A stretch of 64,000 nucleotides of DNA from positions 620,001-684,000 of the forward strand of contig NZ_JBAKHD010000001.1 in assembly GCF_049065735.1 (NCBI RefSeq), given 5' to 3'. Source of the DNA: Paramesorhizobium sp049065735. GTDB lineage: Bacteria; Pseudomonadota; Alphaproteobacteria; Rhizobiales; Rhizobiaceae. Made by a program: the position numbers and the translations under genes. Below are positions 8,906 to 17,265 of the stretch, piece by piece. The stretch's first letter is position 1. Each line of letters starts with the position of its first letter. Below the pieces are notes generated by a model. It saw only the letters and a list, made by a program, of their open reading frames with translations. It made no database searches and was not told where the DNA came from.

Positions 8906-10408
8906 ATGTCCAAATACCCCGCAATCGGCTTTTCCGCGTTCGCGACCCCGGAAAAGGGGGCTGTCATCGTCCTCGTCACGCAGGATGGCAAATTTGCCCC
9001 GGAGGCCGAAACCACCGGTGGCGGTCAGCTCATTTCCCGTCTCGTAGAGATAACCGGCTTCAAGGGCAAGCTCGGCGCAACCGTTGAGACGATGCTATCA
9101 GGCGAGAAGGGCGCTGACCGGCTGGTTCTGGTCGGCGCAGGCGACCCGGCGAAGCTGAAGGCTGACGACTGGGTGAAGATCGGCGGCGCGGCATTTTCCA
9201 AAATCGGCAAGGCGAAGGCGGCTTCCGCCGTGCTTGTGCTGCCTGATACCGTCGTTTCGCCGCAGAATGCCGCCGATTTTGCACTCGGCATGCTCCTGCG
9301 CGCCTACCGCTTCGATAAATACAAGACGAAGAAGGGCGACGATAATGGCGACGAGCCCAAGCACAGCGTGAACGTCACTGTGCAGACCGCGGACCCTGAG
9401 GGCGCGGGCAAGGCCTTTGCTGATGCCGAGGCGGTGGCCGAAGGCGTCCGGCTCGCCCGCGACCTCGTCAACGAGCCTGCCAATGTGCTGGGTCCGGTGG
9501 AATTCGCCGAGGAAGCGCAAAAGCTGGGGAAGCTTGGCGTCAAGGTCGAGATTCTGACCGAGAAGGAATTGAAAAAGCTTGGCATGGGCGCGCTGCTCGG
9601 CGTTGCGCAAGGCTCGGTTCGCCCGCCCCGCCTCGCCATCATGGAATGGAACGGCGGCAAGAAAGGCGAGGCCCCCGTCGCCTTCATCGGCAAGGGCGTG
9701 GTCTTCGATACCGGCGGCATCTCCATCAAGCAGGCCTCGGGCATGGAGGAGATGAAGGGCGACATGGGCGGCGCCGCTGCCGTCACCGGCCTTCTCCACG
9801 CGCTCGCCGCCCGCAAGGCGAAGGTGAATGCCGTCGGCATCATCGGCCTTGTGGAAAACATGCCTGACGGCAATGCGCAGCGCCCGGGCGATATCGTCAC
9901 CTCCATGTCGGGCCAGACCATCGAGGTGCTGAACACCGACGCTGAGGGGCGGCTGGTTCTCGCCGATGCGCTCTGGTATGCCAATGAGCGCTTCAAGCCT
10001 CGTCTCATGATCGACCTCGCGACCCTGACCGGCGCGATCATGGTGGCGCTCGGCCTGCACCATGCCGGCCTCTTCTCCAATGATGACGCGCTTGCGGACC
10101 AGCTTTATGAGGCGGGCCAGGCGACGGGCGAGAAGGTCTGGCGGATGCCGCTCGGCAGCGAATATGACAAGCTGATCGATTCCAAGGTCGCCGACATGAA
10201 GAACATCGGCGGCCGCAATGGCGGCGCGATCACCGCCGCGCAGTTCCTGAAGCGCTTCGTCGGAGAAACGCCCTGGGCCCATCTCGACGTGGCCGGCACG
10301 GCCATCGGCGCGCCCACCAACGAATACAGCCAGTCCTGGGCCTCGGGCTTCGGGGTGAGGCTGCTGGATAGGCTGGTGCGGGATAATTTTGAGGATAAGG
10401 GGAAATAA
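8906..10408 (+). CDS. pepA: Leucyl aminopeptidase (M17 family)
   Basis: 500 residues from the ATG at 8906, chosen because GGAG (8897-8900) lies five bases upstream; an in-frame ATG ten codons earlier lacks such a site. The N-terminal macro-like domain (about 1-160) is followed by the M17 catalytic domain. Visible motifs are VGKGVVFDTGGISIK-like metal and lysine residues (here IGKGVVFDTGGISIK), NTDAEGRL and the following LADAL. It is a cytosolic, two-metal enzyme releasing N-terminal amino acids from peptides. holC follows on the same strand after a stem-loop, an order common in proteobacteria. Confidence 0.96.
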   Translation: MSKYPAIGFSAFATPEKGAVIVLVTQDGKFAPEAETTGGGQLISRLVEITGFKGKLGATVETMLSGEKGADRLVLVGAGDPAKLKADDWVKIGGAAFSKIGKAKAASAVLVLPDTVVSPQNAADFALGMLLRAYRFDKYKTKKGDDNGDEPKHSVNVTVQTADPEGAGKAFADAEAVAEGVRLARDLVNEPANVLGPVEFAEEAQKLGKLGVKVEILTEKELKKLGMGALLGVAQGSVRPPRLAIMEWNGGKKGEAPVAFIGKGVVFDTGGISIKQASGMEEMKGDMGGAAAVTGLLHALAARKAKVNAVGIIGLVENMPDGNAQRPGDIVTSMSGQTIEVLNTDAEGRLVLADALWYANERFKPRLMIDLATLTGAIMVALGLHHAGLFSNDDALADQLYEAGQATGEKVWRMPLGSEYDKLIDSKVADMKNIGGRNGGAITAAQFLKRFVGETPWAHLDVAGTAIGAPTNEYSQSWASGFGVRLLDRLVRDNFEDKGK

Positions 10409-10418
10409 TCGGGCAAGT

Positions 10419-10441
10419 CGGCGGGACGCGCTGTCCCGCCG
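10419..10441 (+). other. Stem-loop between pepA and holC
   Basis: Arms CGGCGGGAC (10419-10427) and GTCCCGCCG (10433-10441) around a 5-nt loop. No T-run follows, so this is not a textbook intrinsic terminator. It may stabilise the pepA mRNA end or reduce read-through into holC. Confidence 0.55.
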
Positions 10442-10473
10442 TAATCTCCAATAAAAGGCTCTAACCGGGTTCC

Positions 10474-10923
10474 ATGGCTGAAATCCTCTTCTACCATCTG
10501 ACCGAATCGACTCTCGAAGACGCACTCCCCGGTCTCGTGGAGCGTTCGCTGTCGCGCGGGTGGCGGGTAGCGATCCAGACCGCCACGGAGGAGCGCCGCG
10601 ATGCGCTGGATAACCATCTGTGGGTGTGGTCCGAGGAGTCCTTTCTGGCGCATGGAACGGACCGCGAGCCGCATCCAGCGGAGCAACCCGTCATTCTGAC
10701 GACGACAGATGCCAATCCCAACGGCGCGACGGTGCGTTTCATCGTCGAAGGGGCGGAAATCTCCGGTGCGGGCAATTATGAACGCCTCGTCGTCATGTTC
10801 GACGGCCATGACCAGGACCAGCTTGAACGCGCCCGCGCGCAGTGGAAGGCGCTGAAGGAGGAGGGGCATCAGCTGACCTATTGGCAGCAGACGCCGGACC
10901 GCCGCTGGGAGCGCAAAGCCTGA
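10474..10923 (+). CDS. holC: DNA polymerase III chi subunit HolC
   Basis: 149 residues, typical size. Chi links the clamp-loader complex to single-stranded DNA-binding protein at the replication fork. The sequence shows the HolC pattern: EILFYHLTESTLEDALPGLV at the start, GWRVAIQT and LWVWSEESFLAHG in the first half, and LVVMFDGHDQDQLERAR in the second. The start ATG at 10474 follows the pepA stem-loop. It converges on the CPBP protease gene with a shared hairpin between them. Confidence 0.95.
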   Translation: MAEILFYHLTESTLEDALPGLVERSLSRGWRVAIQTATEERRDALDNHLWVWSEESFLAHGTDREPHPAEQPVILTTTDANPNGATVRFIVEGAEISGAGNYERLVVMFDGHDQDQLERARAQWKALKEEGHQLTYWQQTPDRRWERKA

Positions 10924-10949
10924 CCCTGCTTATTTAAAAAGGGCAGGGT
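10923..10949. terminator. Candidate shared hairpin at convergent gene ends
   Basis: ACCCTGC (10923-10929) and GCAGGGT (10943-10949) form a 7-bp stem with an AT-rich 13-nt loop between the convergent holC and CPBP genes; it includes the stop codons. The U-tract is poor on both strands, so termination is inferred mainly from location. Confidence 0.35.
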
Positions 10950-11856
10950 AGGTGAAGAAAAGCGCGTGAACGAAGTTCAGCAGAAAATGCACCGCAATGG
11001 ACGCTTCCACCCGCCGCGTTTTCATAAAGGCCGTGCCGTAGAACAGCCCTGCGATGGTGGCGAGCCACACATAGGTCCAACCGCCATAAACATGGGGCAG
11101 CCCGAACAAGAGGGCGCTTATCACCAACGCCGCATAGGGGGCCCAAGACCAGCCGAGGCGGGTAAATCCGGCGCTGAGGCTTTCCTGTATCATCCCGCGA
11201 AACAAAATCTCTTCCGAGAACGCGACAAAGACGAGGTTGTTCAGCGCCCAGATCCAGAAGAAGGGCATGATCTTTGGATCGAAGGCGATATAGCCGAGCG
11301 CCATCGAAACCGGAATCATGACGATAATGCAGCCGGCAAGGCACGCAGCGCCGATGGTAAGGCTCCGCCCCGCACCGGCCTGCTCCTTCGCCGTGCCGCG
11401 CACGCTGGCAGCGGTAGGGAAAAAGCCGCCGCATACGGCCAATATCCAGGCCGACGCTACCTTGTCGAAGTTGAAATACATCGAGAACGGTATGCCGCCC
11501 TCCGACATCACCATCTTGTCGATGATTTTCACATTGTGAAAGCCGGGAATGATGGTGTGCGCTGCAATGACGAGTGCTGCCGCCACGACCAGAAGCCCGG
11601 ACAATACGGTCGCGCCGGGAAAAGCGAGAATTGTTCCGCCCCGGCGCAGGCTGAAGTGCCAAAGACACAGACAGAGAAATACCGCAAGGGCGATGACGCC
11701 TTCAATCGACACGACGCCGCTGGCAAAAGCGGCAACGAGCGAAAAGCATGCGCAGCCGATCGAGAGGTGTCGCTGCCGTGCCACGAGGGTGATGGCTGCA
11801 AGCGCCAGCAGGAAATATGTGGCGCCGGCGAGGGGGTGCTCCAGAAGATATGACAT
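10930..11856 (-). CDS. CPBP-family intramembrane metalloprotease (CAAX-like)
   Basis: 308 residues with about eight membrane segments. The C-terminal Abi/CPBP domain carries FSEEILFRGMIQESL (the EExxxR motif, about residue 215), FGLPHVYG (FxxxH) and a final HFLLNFVHALF (HxxxN), so the catalytic glutamates and histidines are all present. Family members are glutamate-type intramembrane proteases with roles ranging from prenyl-protein processing to peptide self-immunity. The gene stands alone between convergent holC and the ABC-F gene; its promoter should be in 11857-12029, where I see only AT-rich sequence. Confidence 0.88.
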   Translation of the reverse strand: MSYLLEHPLAGATYFLLALAAITLVARQRHLSIGCACFSLVAAFASGVVSIEGVIALAVFLCLCLWHFSLRRGGTILAFPGATVLSGLLVVAAALVIAAHTIIPGFHNVKIIDKMVMSEGGIPFSMYFNFDKVASAWILAVCGGFFPTAASVRGTAKEQAGAGRSLTIGAACLAGCIIVMIPVSMALGYIAFDPKIMPFFWIWALNNLVFVAFSEEILFRGMIQESLSAGFTRLGWSWAPYAALVISALLFGLPHVYGGWTYVWLATIAGLFYGTAFMKTRRVEASIAVHFLLNFVHALFFTYPALFK

Positions 11857-12029
11857 CCAAGCCTCTTGCGATGATTGTCATTCCCCTCAAGGCAGAAGAT
11901 TAAGCACCGTTCCGCTAAGGAATCAACTTTTTAAATTGAAGATTGTTTAAAAGGAAATTTGAATAATGCGCGGGAAAGCCCAAAAAGCACGGAACACAGC
12001 TCCGTACTCACTGAAGTTTTGCTTCCACT

Positions 12030-13919
12030 TCACTCCGCCATCGCCTCTTCATACTCCGTCGAAAGCACCATCCATTTTTCCTCCGCTTCCGCCAGTTCGG
12101 CCTTTGCCTTGGCGAGGTCACGGGTGACGGAAGTCACCTTCGAGGCTTCCTGCGTATAAAGTTCCGGATCGTCGAGCTGCGCCTGCAAGCCTTCGATCTT
12201 TTTCGTCAGCTTCTCCACCAGCGCTTCGGCTTCATTGATCTTTTTCTGCAAAGGCTTGAGCGCCTCGCGCTTCTGGGCGGCGAGGCGGCGCTGATCGGCC
12301 TTGGAGACTTTCGGCCCCTGATCAGCGGGCTTATCGCCGCCATTGCCGGCGCGGCTGTCAGCCAGCACCAGCGAACGGTATTCTTCCAGGTCGCCGTCAT
12401 AGGGCTTTACTTCGCCGCCGCGCACCAGCCACAGCCGGTCCATCGTCGCCTCGATCAGATGGCGATCGTGGGCGATGAGAATGACCGCGCCGTTGAAACC
12501 GTTGAGCGCGTGGACGAGTTCCTCGCGGCTGTCGATGTCGAGATGGTTGGTCGGCTCGTCGAGGATGAGCAGGTTCGGCCCATGGAAGGTGGCGAGGCCC
12601 ATCAGGAGCCGCGCCTTTTCGCCGCCCGAGAGGTCGCGCGCAGGCGTCATCATCTTCTCGGTCGAAAGCCCCATCTGCGCCACGCGCGAGCGCACCTTCG
12701 CCTCTGGCTCTGTTGGCATCAGCTTGCGCACATGCTCGATGGCGTTGTCGTCGGGCACCAGATCGTCCAACTGATGCTGCGCGAAGAAGGCGACTTTCAG
12801 ATTGGGCGATACTGTCACCCGCCCGTTCTCCGGCGCGAGCCTGCCGCCAAGCAGCTTCGCAAGCGTCGATTTGCCGTTGCCGTTCGAGCCGAGCAGCGCG
12901 ATGCGGTCGTCATTGTCGATACGCAGATTCAACCCGCGCAGCACCGGCTTGCCGGGGGTATAGCCGACATCGGCATTTTCGAGCGCGATGATCGGCGAAG
13001 CGGCCTTCTTCTCCGCGTCGGGGAAGGTGAAGGGCTGGACATGCTCATCATAATGCACGGCGATGGGCTTCAGCTTCTGCAAGGCCTTCAGCCGCGATTG
13101 CGCCTGCCGTGCCTTGGAGGCCTTGGCGCGGAAGCGCTCGACGAAGGCTTCCATATGCTTGCGCTGCGCTTCCTGCTTCACGCGCTGCTTCTGCTGCAAT
13201 TCGATCTTCTCGGCGCGCTGGCGCTCGAACTGGTCATAGCCGCCGCGCCAGAAGGTCAATTTCTTCTGGTCGAGATGCATGATCGAGTTGACGGCGGAGT
13301 TGAGCAGGTCGCGATCGTGGCTGATGAGGATGACGGTGTACGGATAACGCCGCACATAATCTTCAAGCCAGAGCGTGCCTTCGAGGTCGAGATAATTGGT
13401 CGGCTCGTCGAGAAGCAAGAGGTCCGGCTGCGCGAACAACACCGCCGCGAGCGCCACGCGCATGCGCCAGCCGCCCGAGAAGGACGAGGCCGGACGGCGC
13501 TGCGCCTCCGCGTCGAAGCCGAGGCCCGAGAGGATCGCGCCCGCTCGGGCCTCCGCCGAATGCGCGTCGATATCGGCAAGCCGTGTATGGATTTCGGCGA
13601 TATGGTTGGGGTCGGTGGCCGTCTCCGCTTCTTCCAGCAGCGCCAGCCGCTCCTTGTCGGCCTTGAGCACGATTTCGATCAGCGGTTCTTCCGTGCCCGG
13701 CGCCTCCTGCGCGACCTGGCCGATGCGCGTGTTCTTCGGCATCGAGAAATCGCCGGTCTCCGGCGCAAGTTCGCCAGTGATGACGCGGAACAGCGTCGAT
13801 TTGCCGGTGCCGTTGCGCCCGACAAAACCGGTCTTGGACCCGGCGGGCAGCGTCACGCTGGCGTGGTCGATAAGCAGGCGTCCGGCGACGCGCACGGAAA
13901 TATCGTTCAGGATAAGCAT
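12030..13919 (-). CDS. ABC-F family ATPase (Uup/EttA-like)
   Basis: 629 residues from MLILNDISVRVAGRLL at 13919; 25 more residues are open upstream but do not resemble the family. Two ABC domains with no membrane segments show Walker A GRNGTGKST (about residue 35) and GSNGNGKST (about 350), signatures SSFSGGWRMR and LSGGEKARL, and Walker B LLLLDEPTNYLD and LLILDEPTNHLD. The linker is basic and helical, and a C-terminal coiled coil (about 540-629) resembles Uup. ABC-F proteins act on ribosomes to rescue stalled translation or aid assembly. No antibiotic-resistance role is indicated. Confidence 0.93.
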   Translation of the reverse strand: MLILNDISVRVAGRLLIDHASVTLPAGSKTGFVGRNGTGKSTLFRVITGELAPETGDFSMPKNTRIGQVAQEAPGTEEPLIEIVLKADKERLALLEEAETATDPNHIAEIHTRLADIDAHSAEARAGAILSGLGFDAEAQRRPASSFSGGWRMRVALAAVLFAQPDLLLLDEPTNYLDLEGTLWLEDYVRRYPYTVILISHDRDLLNSAVNSIMHLDQKKLTFWRGGYDQFERQRAEKIELQQKQRVKQEAQRKHMEAFVERFRAKASKARQAQSRLKALQKLKPIAVHYDEHVQPFTFPDAEKKAASPIIALENADVGYTPGKPVLRGLNLRIDNDDRIALLGSNGNGKSTLAKLLGGRLAPENGRVTVSPNLKVAFFAQHQLDDLVPDDNAIEHVRKLMPTEPEAKVRSRVAQMGLSTEKMMTPARDLSGGEKARLLMGLATFHGPNLLILDEPTNHLDIDSREELVHALNGFNGAVILIAHDRHLIEATMDRLWLVRGGEVKPYDGDLEEYRSLVLADSRAGNGGDKPADQGPKVSKADQRRLAAQKREALKPLQKKINEAEALVEKLTKKIEGLQAQLDDPELYTQEASKVTSVTRDLAKAKAELAEAEEKWMVLSTEYEEAMAE

Positions 13920-13994
13920 GACAAGGGCTTTTGCACGGGAAGCGCCCGTTTCGCAAGAGAGGCAACGCCACTTCGCGCAAAGTGGCCCTGGCAA

Positions 13995-14282
13995 TCATCT
14001 TTTCAGGAAGACAAGGCGCTCGTCGACGCGTCCCGGCGTCACCTCATGAATCTCGGCGTTCACCACGCCCTCGGCCACGAACGGGTCTTTCTGCACGAAA
14101 ACATCAAGGCTCTCCCGATCGATATTATGCACGAGGATCGCTCCGCCCGCATTCGGCTGCAGGCTGCCGGCAAGAAGAAAAATCCCGCTCTCGAAGCCGC
14201 TCTTGAGCCACGCATTGTGGCCCTCCATGAACTGGGCGGCCTGTGCGCGGTTGTTCGAAAATCTCAGGAATATAATGAACAT
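13995..14282 (-). CDS. YciI-like small dimeric alpha-beta barrel protein
   Basis: 95 residues beginning MFIIFLRFSNNRAQAAQFM at 14282. The pattern of a beta strand, a helix with HNAWL, a LLAGSL strand and the later QKDPFVAEGVV segment matches the YciI/YCII ferredoxin-like fold with its conserved His and Asp. The biochemical function of the family is mostly unknown. A longer open frame to 14363 runs into the TetR gene and is rejected. It lies 34 bp downstream of the TetR regulator on the same strand, so the two are probably one transcript. Confidence 0.8.
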   Translation of the reverse strand: MFIIFLRFSNNRAQAAQFMEGHNAWLKSGFESGIFLLAGSLQPNAGGAILVHNIDRESLDVFVQKDPFVAEGVVNAEIHEVTPGRVDERLVFLKR

Positions 14283-14316
14283 TTGCGCTCCGTTTTGAAC
14301 TGTGAGGATTGGGATT

Positions 14317-14919
14317 TCAGACCGTCCGGATTCGCGCGGTTCCGCCGGAACGTCTAGCCGCAAGCTCGCGCAGCCAGTCCTTCATCTGGGCAACCTCGCG
14401 CTCGACGAAATCCTGATCGTGGAAGGCATTGAACAGCGTCGCGACGCCCTGGCTTCGCACGAGCAGATGCATGGCAAGCGCATCCGCATCAGCTTCCCGC
14501 CCAAGGGCGATGAACTGCGCACGAAGCCACGTGCGAAAAATTGTGAAGAGCCCGTTGGCATCCGCCTGCGCCACATGGTTCAGCTTCGCCAGCTCGCTTG
14601 TGAGCGTGCCAACCGGGCAGCCATAGTGCTTGATCTTCTCTCTATTGACGATGAGGATGTCGATGAACCGGCTGATCCGCTCTTCCGGTGTCTTGCCCTC
14701 TATCTCCCACCGGTCGAGCATTTCCCGCCGATCAGTCAAGCGCTTCTCGATCACCGCATCCAGAATGTCGTCCTTGGTCTTGAAGTGATGATAAAAATTG
14801 CCGCGCGAAATCTTCACGACATCGGCAATATCCGCAAACGAAGTGTGCTCGTACCCCCGGCGATAAAAGAGATCGTCCGCAACGCTGATGATCTCCTCAC
14901 GCGTCGCGCGGTGTGGCAT
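14317..14919 (-). CDS. TetR/AcrR-family transcriptional repressor
   Basis: 200 residues. The N-terminal TetR DNA-binding domain (about 8-55) has DLFYRRGYEHTSFADIADVV followed by the recognition segment ISRGNFYHHFKTKDDIL. The rest is a helical ligand-binding domain that contains a single CPVGTL cysteine near residue 102, a plausible sensing or ligand site. Two near-identical palindromes lie 20-59 bp upstream of its ATG (14939-14978), so autorepression is likely. The YciI-like gene immediately downstream is probably in the same operon; ndk is divergent. The inducer is unknown. Confidence 0.9.
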   Translation of the reverse strand: MPHRATREEIISVADDLFYRRGYEHTSFADIADVVKISRGNFYHHFKTKDDILDAVIEKRLTDRREMLDRWEIEGKTPEERISRFIDILIVNREKIKHYGCPVGTLTSELAKLNHVAQADANGLFTIFRTWLRAQFIALGREADADALAMHLLVRSQGVATLFNAFHDQDFVEREVAQMKDWLRELAARRSGGTARIRTV

Positions 14920-14938
14920 GGCATTGCTCCAATGTGTC

Positions 14939-14978
14939 TAGGTCAAATGTCCTAAACAGGATTAGGTCAACTGTCCTA
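14939..14978. promoter_or_regulatory. Tandem 16-bp operators upstream of the TetR gene
   Basis: TAGGTCAAATGTCCTA (14939-14954) and TAGGTCAACTGTCCTA (14963-14978) are each near-palindromes with 7-bp half-sites TAGGWCA. They are spaced 24 bp start to start, slightly over two helical turns, between the TetR start codon and ndk. This is the arrangement expected for cooperative TetR binding. Confidence 0.75.
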
Positions 14979-15080
14979 ACATGTCAATAGCCCATCGCGC
15001 CTTTCCGCCCTTGGCAACGCCGCATTGCGCCGCTATAGGAGCCGCACCTTCTTCCAACTGCCAGTACAAAGGTTTCCGAT

Positions 15081-15503
15081 ATGGCGATTGAACGCACTTT
15101 CTCAATGATCAAGCCCGACGCGACGCGGCGTAACCTGACCGGCGCGATTACCAAGATGCTCGAGGATGCCGGCCTGCGCGTCGTCGCGTCCAAGCGCGTC
15201 TGGATGAGCCGCCGCGAGGCCGAGGGCTTCTACGCCGTCCACAAGGACCGCCCCTTCTTTGGTGAGCTGGTCGAGTTTATGTCTTCCGGCCCGACGGTCG
15301 TGCAGGTGCTGGAAGGCGAGAATGCCATCGCCAAGAACCGCGAAGTGATGGGCGCTACCAACCCGGCCAATGCTGACGAAGGCACCATCCGCAAGACCTT
15401 CGCCCTCTCCATCGGCGAAAACTCGGTCCACGGCTCGGACGCTCCGGAAACTGCCGCCGAGGAAATCGCCTACTGGTTCTCCGGCACCGAAATCGTCGGC
15501 TGA
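15081..15503 (+). CDS. ndk: Nucleoside diphosphate kinase
   Basis: 140 residues, the normal bacterial length. It equilibrates nucleoside tri- and diphosphates through a phosphohistidine. The N-terminal ERTFSMIKPDATRRN and the active-site histidine in IGENSVHGSDAPETA (about residue 117) are intact. It is monocistronic: divergent from the TetR gene and followed 25 bp later by a strong intrinsic terminator. Confidence 0.98.
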   Translation: MAIERTFSMIKPDATRRNLTGAITKMLEDAGLRVVASKRVWMSRREAEGFYAVHKDRPFFGELVEFMSSGPTVVQVLEGENAIAKNREVMGATNPANADEGTIRKTFALSIGENSVHGSDAPETAAEEIAYWFSGTEIVG

Positions 15504-15528
15504 TTTTTTAAACCCGCCGTAAATGCCA

Positions 15529-15554
15529 AGCCCGCCGGAAACGGCGGGCTTTTT
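15529..15554 (+). terminator. Intrinsic terminator of ndk
   Basis: AGCCCGCCG (15529-15537), GAAA loop, CGGCGGGCT (15542-15550), then TTTT. A textbook GC stem with a GNRA-like tetraloop and T-run. Confidence 0.93.
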
Positions 15555-15666
15555 CGTGGGCATTGAAGCGATGAGCGGGCCTGGATGAGCCCGGGATATC
15601 GGCTATAATCCCCCTATGGTTGTTGTTCAGCAGGCCCATTCGCTCCCATAGGCCAAGGAGGCCGTC

Positions 15667-15967
15667 ATGCAGCATCAGACACCTTCGCAGGCATTGGAGC
15701 ATGGCCGAGCACTCATCCGTGCCTTGGCCAAGCAGCACCGCACGAAGAATCCGCGTGTGTTCGACATGGTTCTCACCGGCTGGGACACGGACAAGAGCGA
15801 TCTTAATCTTCTTGTCGAGCCGCTGCCTGAAACGGACCCTCTTTGACCTCGGTGGGTTGCAGGAAGATTTGGAAGAGGCTCTTGGAGTTCGTGTCAATGT
15901 GAGGACGCCGCTCGGACTTCCTGCCGATATCCGGGCTGATGTGCTCCGCAAGGCGGTGCCAGTGTGA
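15667..15967 (+). pseudogene. MNT-type nucleotidyltransferase antitoxin, frameshifted
   Basis: From ATG 15667, preceded by AAGGAGG at 15655-15661, the frame reads an MNT-like N-terminus but stops at about 15846 after PETDPL. The family sequence resumes in another frame as TLFDLGGLQEDLEEALGVRV and ends PADIRADVLRKAVPV at 15967. One extra G near 15833 (ACGGACCCTC where ACGACCCTC would stay in frame) explains it. The catalytic site is also degraded: the usual Gly-Ser before VLTG reads Asp-Met, and the SDLDLLV motif reads SDLNLLV. Intact MntA-type proteins neutralise HEPN toxins by AMPylating them. A TATAAT box lies at 15604-15609. Confidence 0.85.
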
Positions 15968-16309
15968 CAGCCGGGAACCGGCTTCCACTCTATATCCGGC
16001 GCATGATCGATGTTTCTGCCGATGCCGTTGAGTTTATCGGGAGGATGAATGAAGACGAGTTCTTTGCGGATATTCGAACGCGGCGCGCAGTGGCCATGAG
16101 CCTCATAATCGTTGGCGAAGCGGCCAGTCGGATTGTTGCCGAATACCCAGACTTCGCTCAAGTCCATGCAGAGATACCATGGCGCAGCATCCGCGGCATG
16201 CGAAACCAGATCGTCCGACTATTTCAATATTGATTTTCATATCGTCTGGGCGACGGTTCAGGAAGAACTCCCGCCGCTGATCCAGCATCTGCGCGCGATT
16301 TCAGCTTAA
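15964..16309 (+). pseudogene. HEPN-domain (DUF86/HepT-like) toxin, frameshifted at its active site
   Basis: Starts with GTG 15964, overlapping the antitoxin stop by 4 bp. It is in frame through RRMIDVSADAVEFIGRM, IVGEAASRIV and PWRSIRGMRNQIV, then stops at about 16233. The HEPN tail continues in another frame as DYFNIDFHIVW to the TAA at 16309. Two bases appear to be missing at about 16216, exactly where HepT proteins have the RX4HXY ribonuclease motif (RNQIV-H-x-Y): the catalytic histidine is lost. The toxin should be inactive even if the N-terminal fragment is made. Confidence 0.87.
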
Positions 16310-16320
16310 CGCCAGAGGCG

Positions 16321-17124
16321 CTACCCATTCTGCGTCAGCCGTAAAATCTCCTGCCCTTTGTCGTCGAGCAGCAGCAGCTTGCCCATATCGACCCTGAAAG
16401 CCCTTGTCTTGCCGAGCGCGTCGAAGAACTTGCTTTCCTGGTTCATCAGTGCGGGCGGGCATTGCAGATAGGTGGAGCCGACTTCGGCGAAGGAAAGCGT
16501 GTCGGCGGAGAATGAGGCCTTGGTGAAATAGCGGTTGCAACCGCTCGACCCGTTTACCTGGCCGTCATCGCCGATGGTCAGCGTGGTGCGGGCATCGTCC
16601 ACGACGCCCGTGCCGTAGATGTCCTCGACAAGCCAGGTCGAGCCCTCGATCGGACTGTCAACAGCGGTGTCGGCATCCTTCCGCACCCCGACCAGCTTGA
16701 TTTTCACCGGCTCCTGCAATGTCTGCAGGTCGACGCGGTATTGCTGGTCGTTGACGAACCATAGCGTGTCGCCCGCCGCGATGCGCGCCTGCAGCACATA
16801 GGTATGGCCGGGCTCCATGTCATCGCTGTCGAAATCCAGCGAAAAGGGTGTCACGCCGCTCTCGACAGGGGAAACCCGTGTCTCCGCGAGGATTTTTGTC
16901 CCTGCGTCGGCAGGCGAAACATCGGCAAGCTGCACATGGAGATCGGCTTCGGGCGGCAGATCGACCTTTTCCTTATAGGCGACCGCGCCGCGAATGGTTT
17001 TCTCCGCTGCCACGCCCGATGTCGGAAGCGAGGCGGTGACGAAAAGGATGAAACCGCCAAGGACGGCTACCCCCGCCGCCACAACGCCCATTATCGAAAT
17101 CCTACCCGCGCGAGAGCGCCGCAT
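16321..17124 (-). CDS. Exported YbaY-like plus META-domain protein
   Basis: 267 residues. An N-terminal anchor or signal (about residues 10-32, VAAGVAVLGGFILFV) precedes a YbaY/YscW-like beta domain (about 42-140; IRGAVAYKEKVDLPPEADLHV, AETRVSP, PFSLDFD) and a C-terminal META/HslJ domain (about 155-265; GSTWLVEDIYG, NGSSGCNRYFTKASF, ALMNQESKFFDAL). Both domains occur in envelope stress proteins; HslJ is linked to novobiocin tolerance in E. coli. No lipobox is evident, so it is probably periplasmic or membrane tethered. Monocistronic, downstream of moaE and converging on the broken HEPN gene. Confidence 0.82.
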   Translation of the reverse strand: MRRSRAGRISIMGVVAAGVAVLGGFILFVTASLPTSGVAAEKTIRGAVAYKEKVDLPPEADLHVQLADVSPADAGTKILAETRVSPVESGVTPFSLDFDSDDMEPGHTYVLQARIAAGDTLWFVNDQQYRVDLQTLQEPVKIKLVGVRKDADTAVDSPIEGSTWLVEDIYGTGVVDDARTTLTIGDDGQVNGSSGCNRYFTKASFSADTLSFAEVGSTYLQCPPALMNQESKFFDALGKTRAFRVDMGKLLLLDDKGQEILRLTQNG

Positions 17125-17150
17125 ATTCGTTACCCGGATTATTTTGTTTT

Positions 17151-17180
17151 AGAAAATCCCTCGACCCCGTGATGTCGAGG
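17151..17180 (-). terminator. Likely terminator downstream of moaE
   Basis: On the minus strand, CCTCGAC (17180-17174), an 8-nt loop and GTCGAGG (17165-17159) are followed by GATTTTCT. The stem is only 7 bp and the T-run is short, so strength is uncertain; it sits 85 bp beyond the moaE stop. Confidence 0.5.
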
Positions 17181-17265
17181 TTGATTCTCCGCTCCCATGG
17201 ATGGAAAATCTTCGTGTGGAAATTGTGACATTGCAAGTTTTTGGTAATGATCCCCTAGGGTTTTT

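Noticed and set aside
9098..10525. 475-codon open frame opposite pepA
   Set aside because: Antisense shadow; PepA is complete with catalytic motifs.
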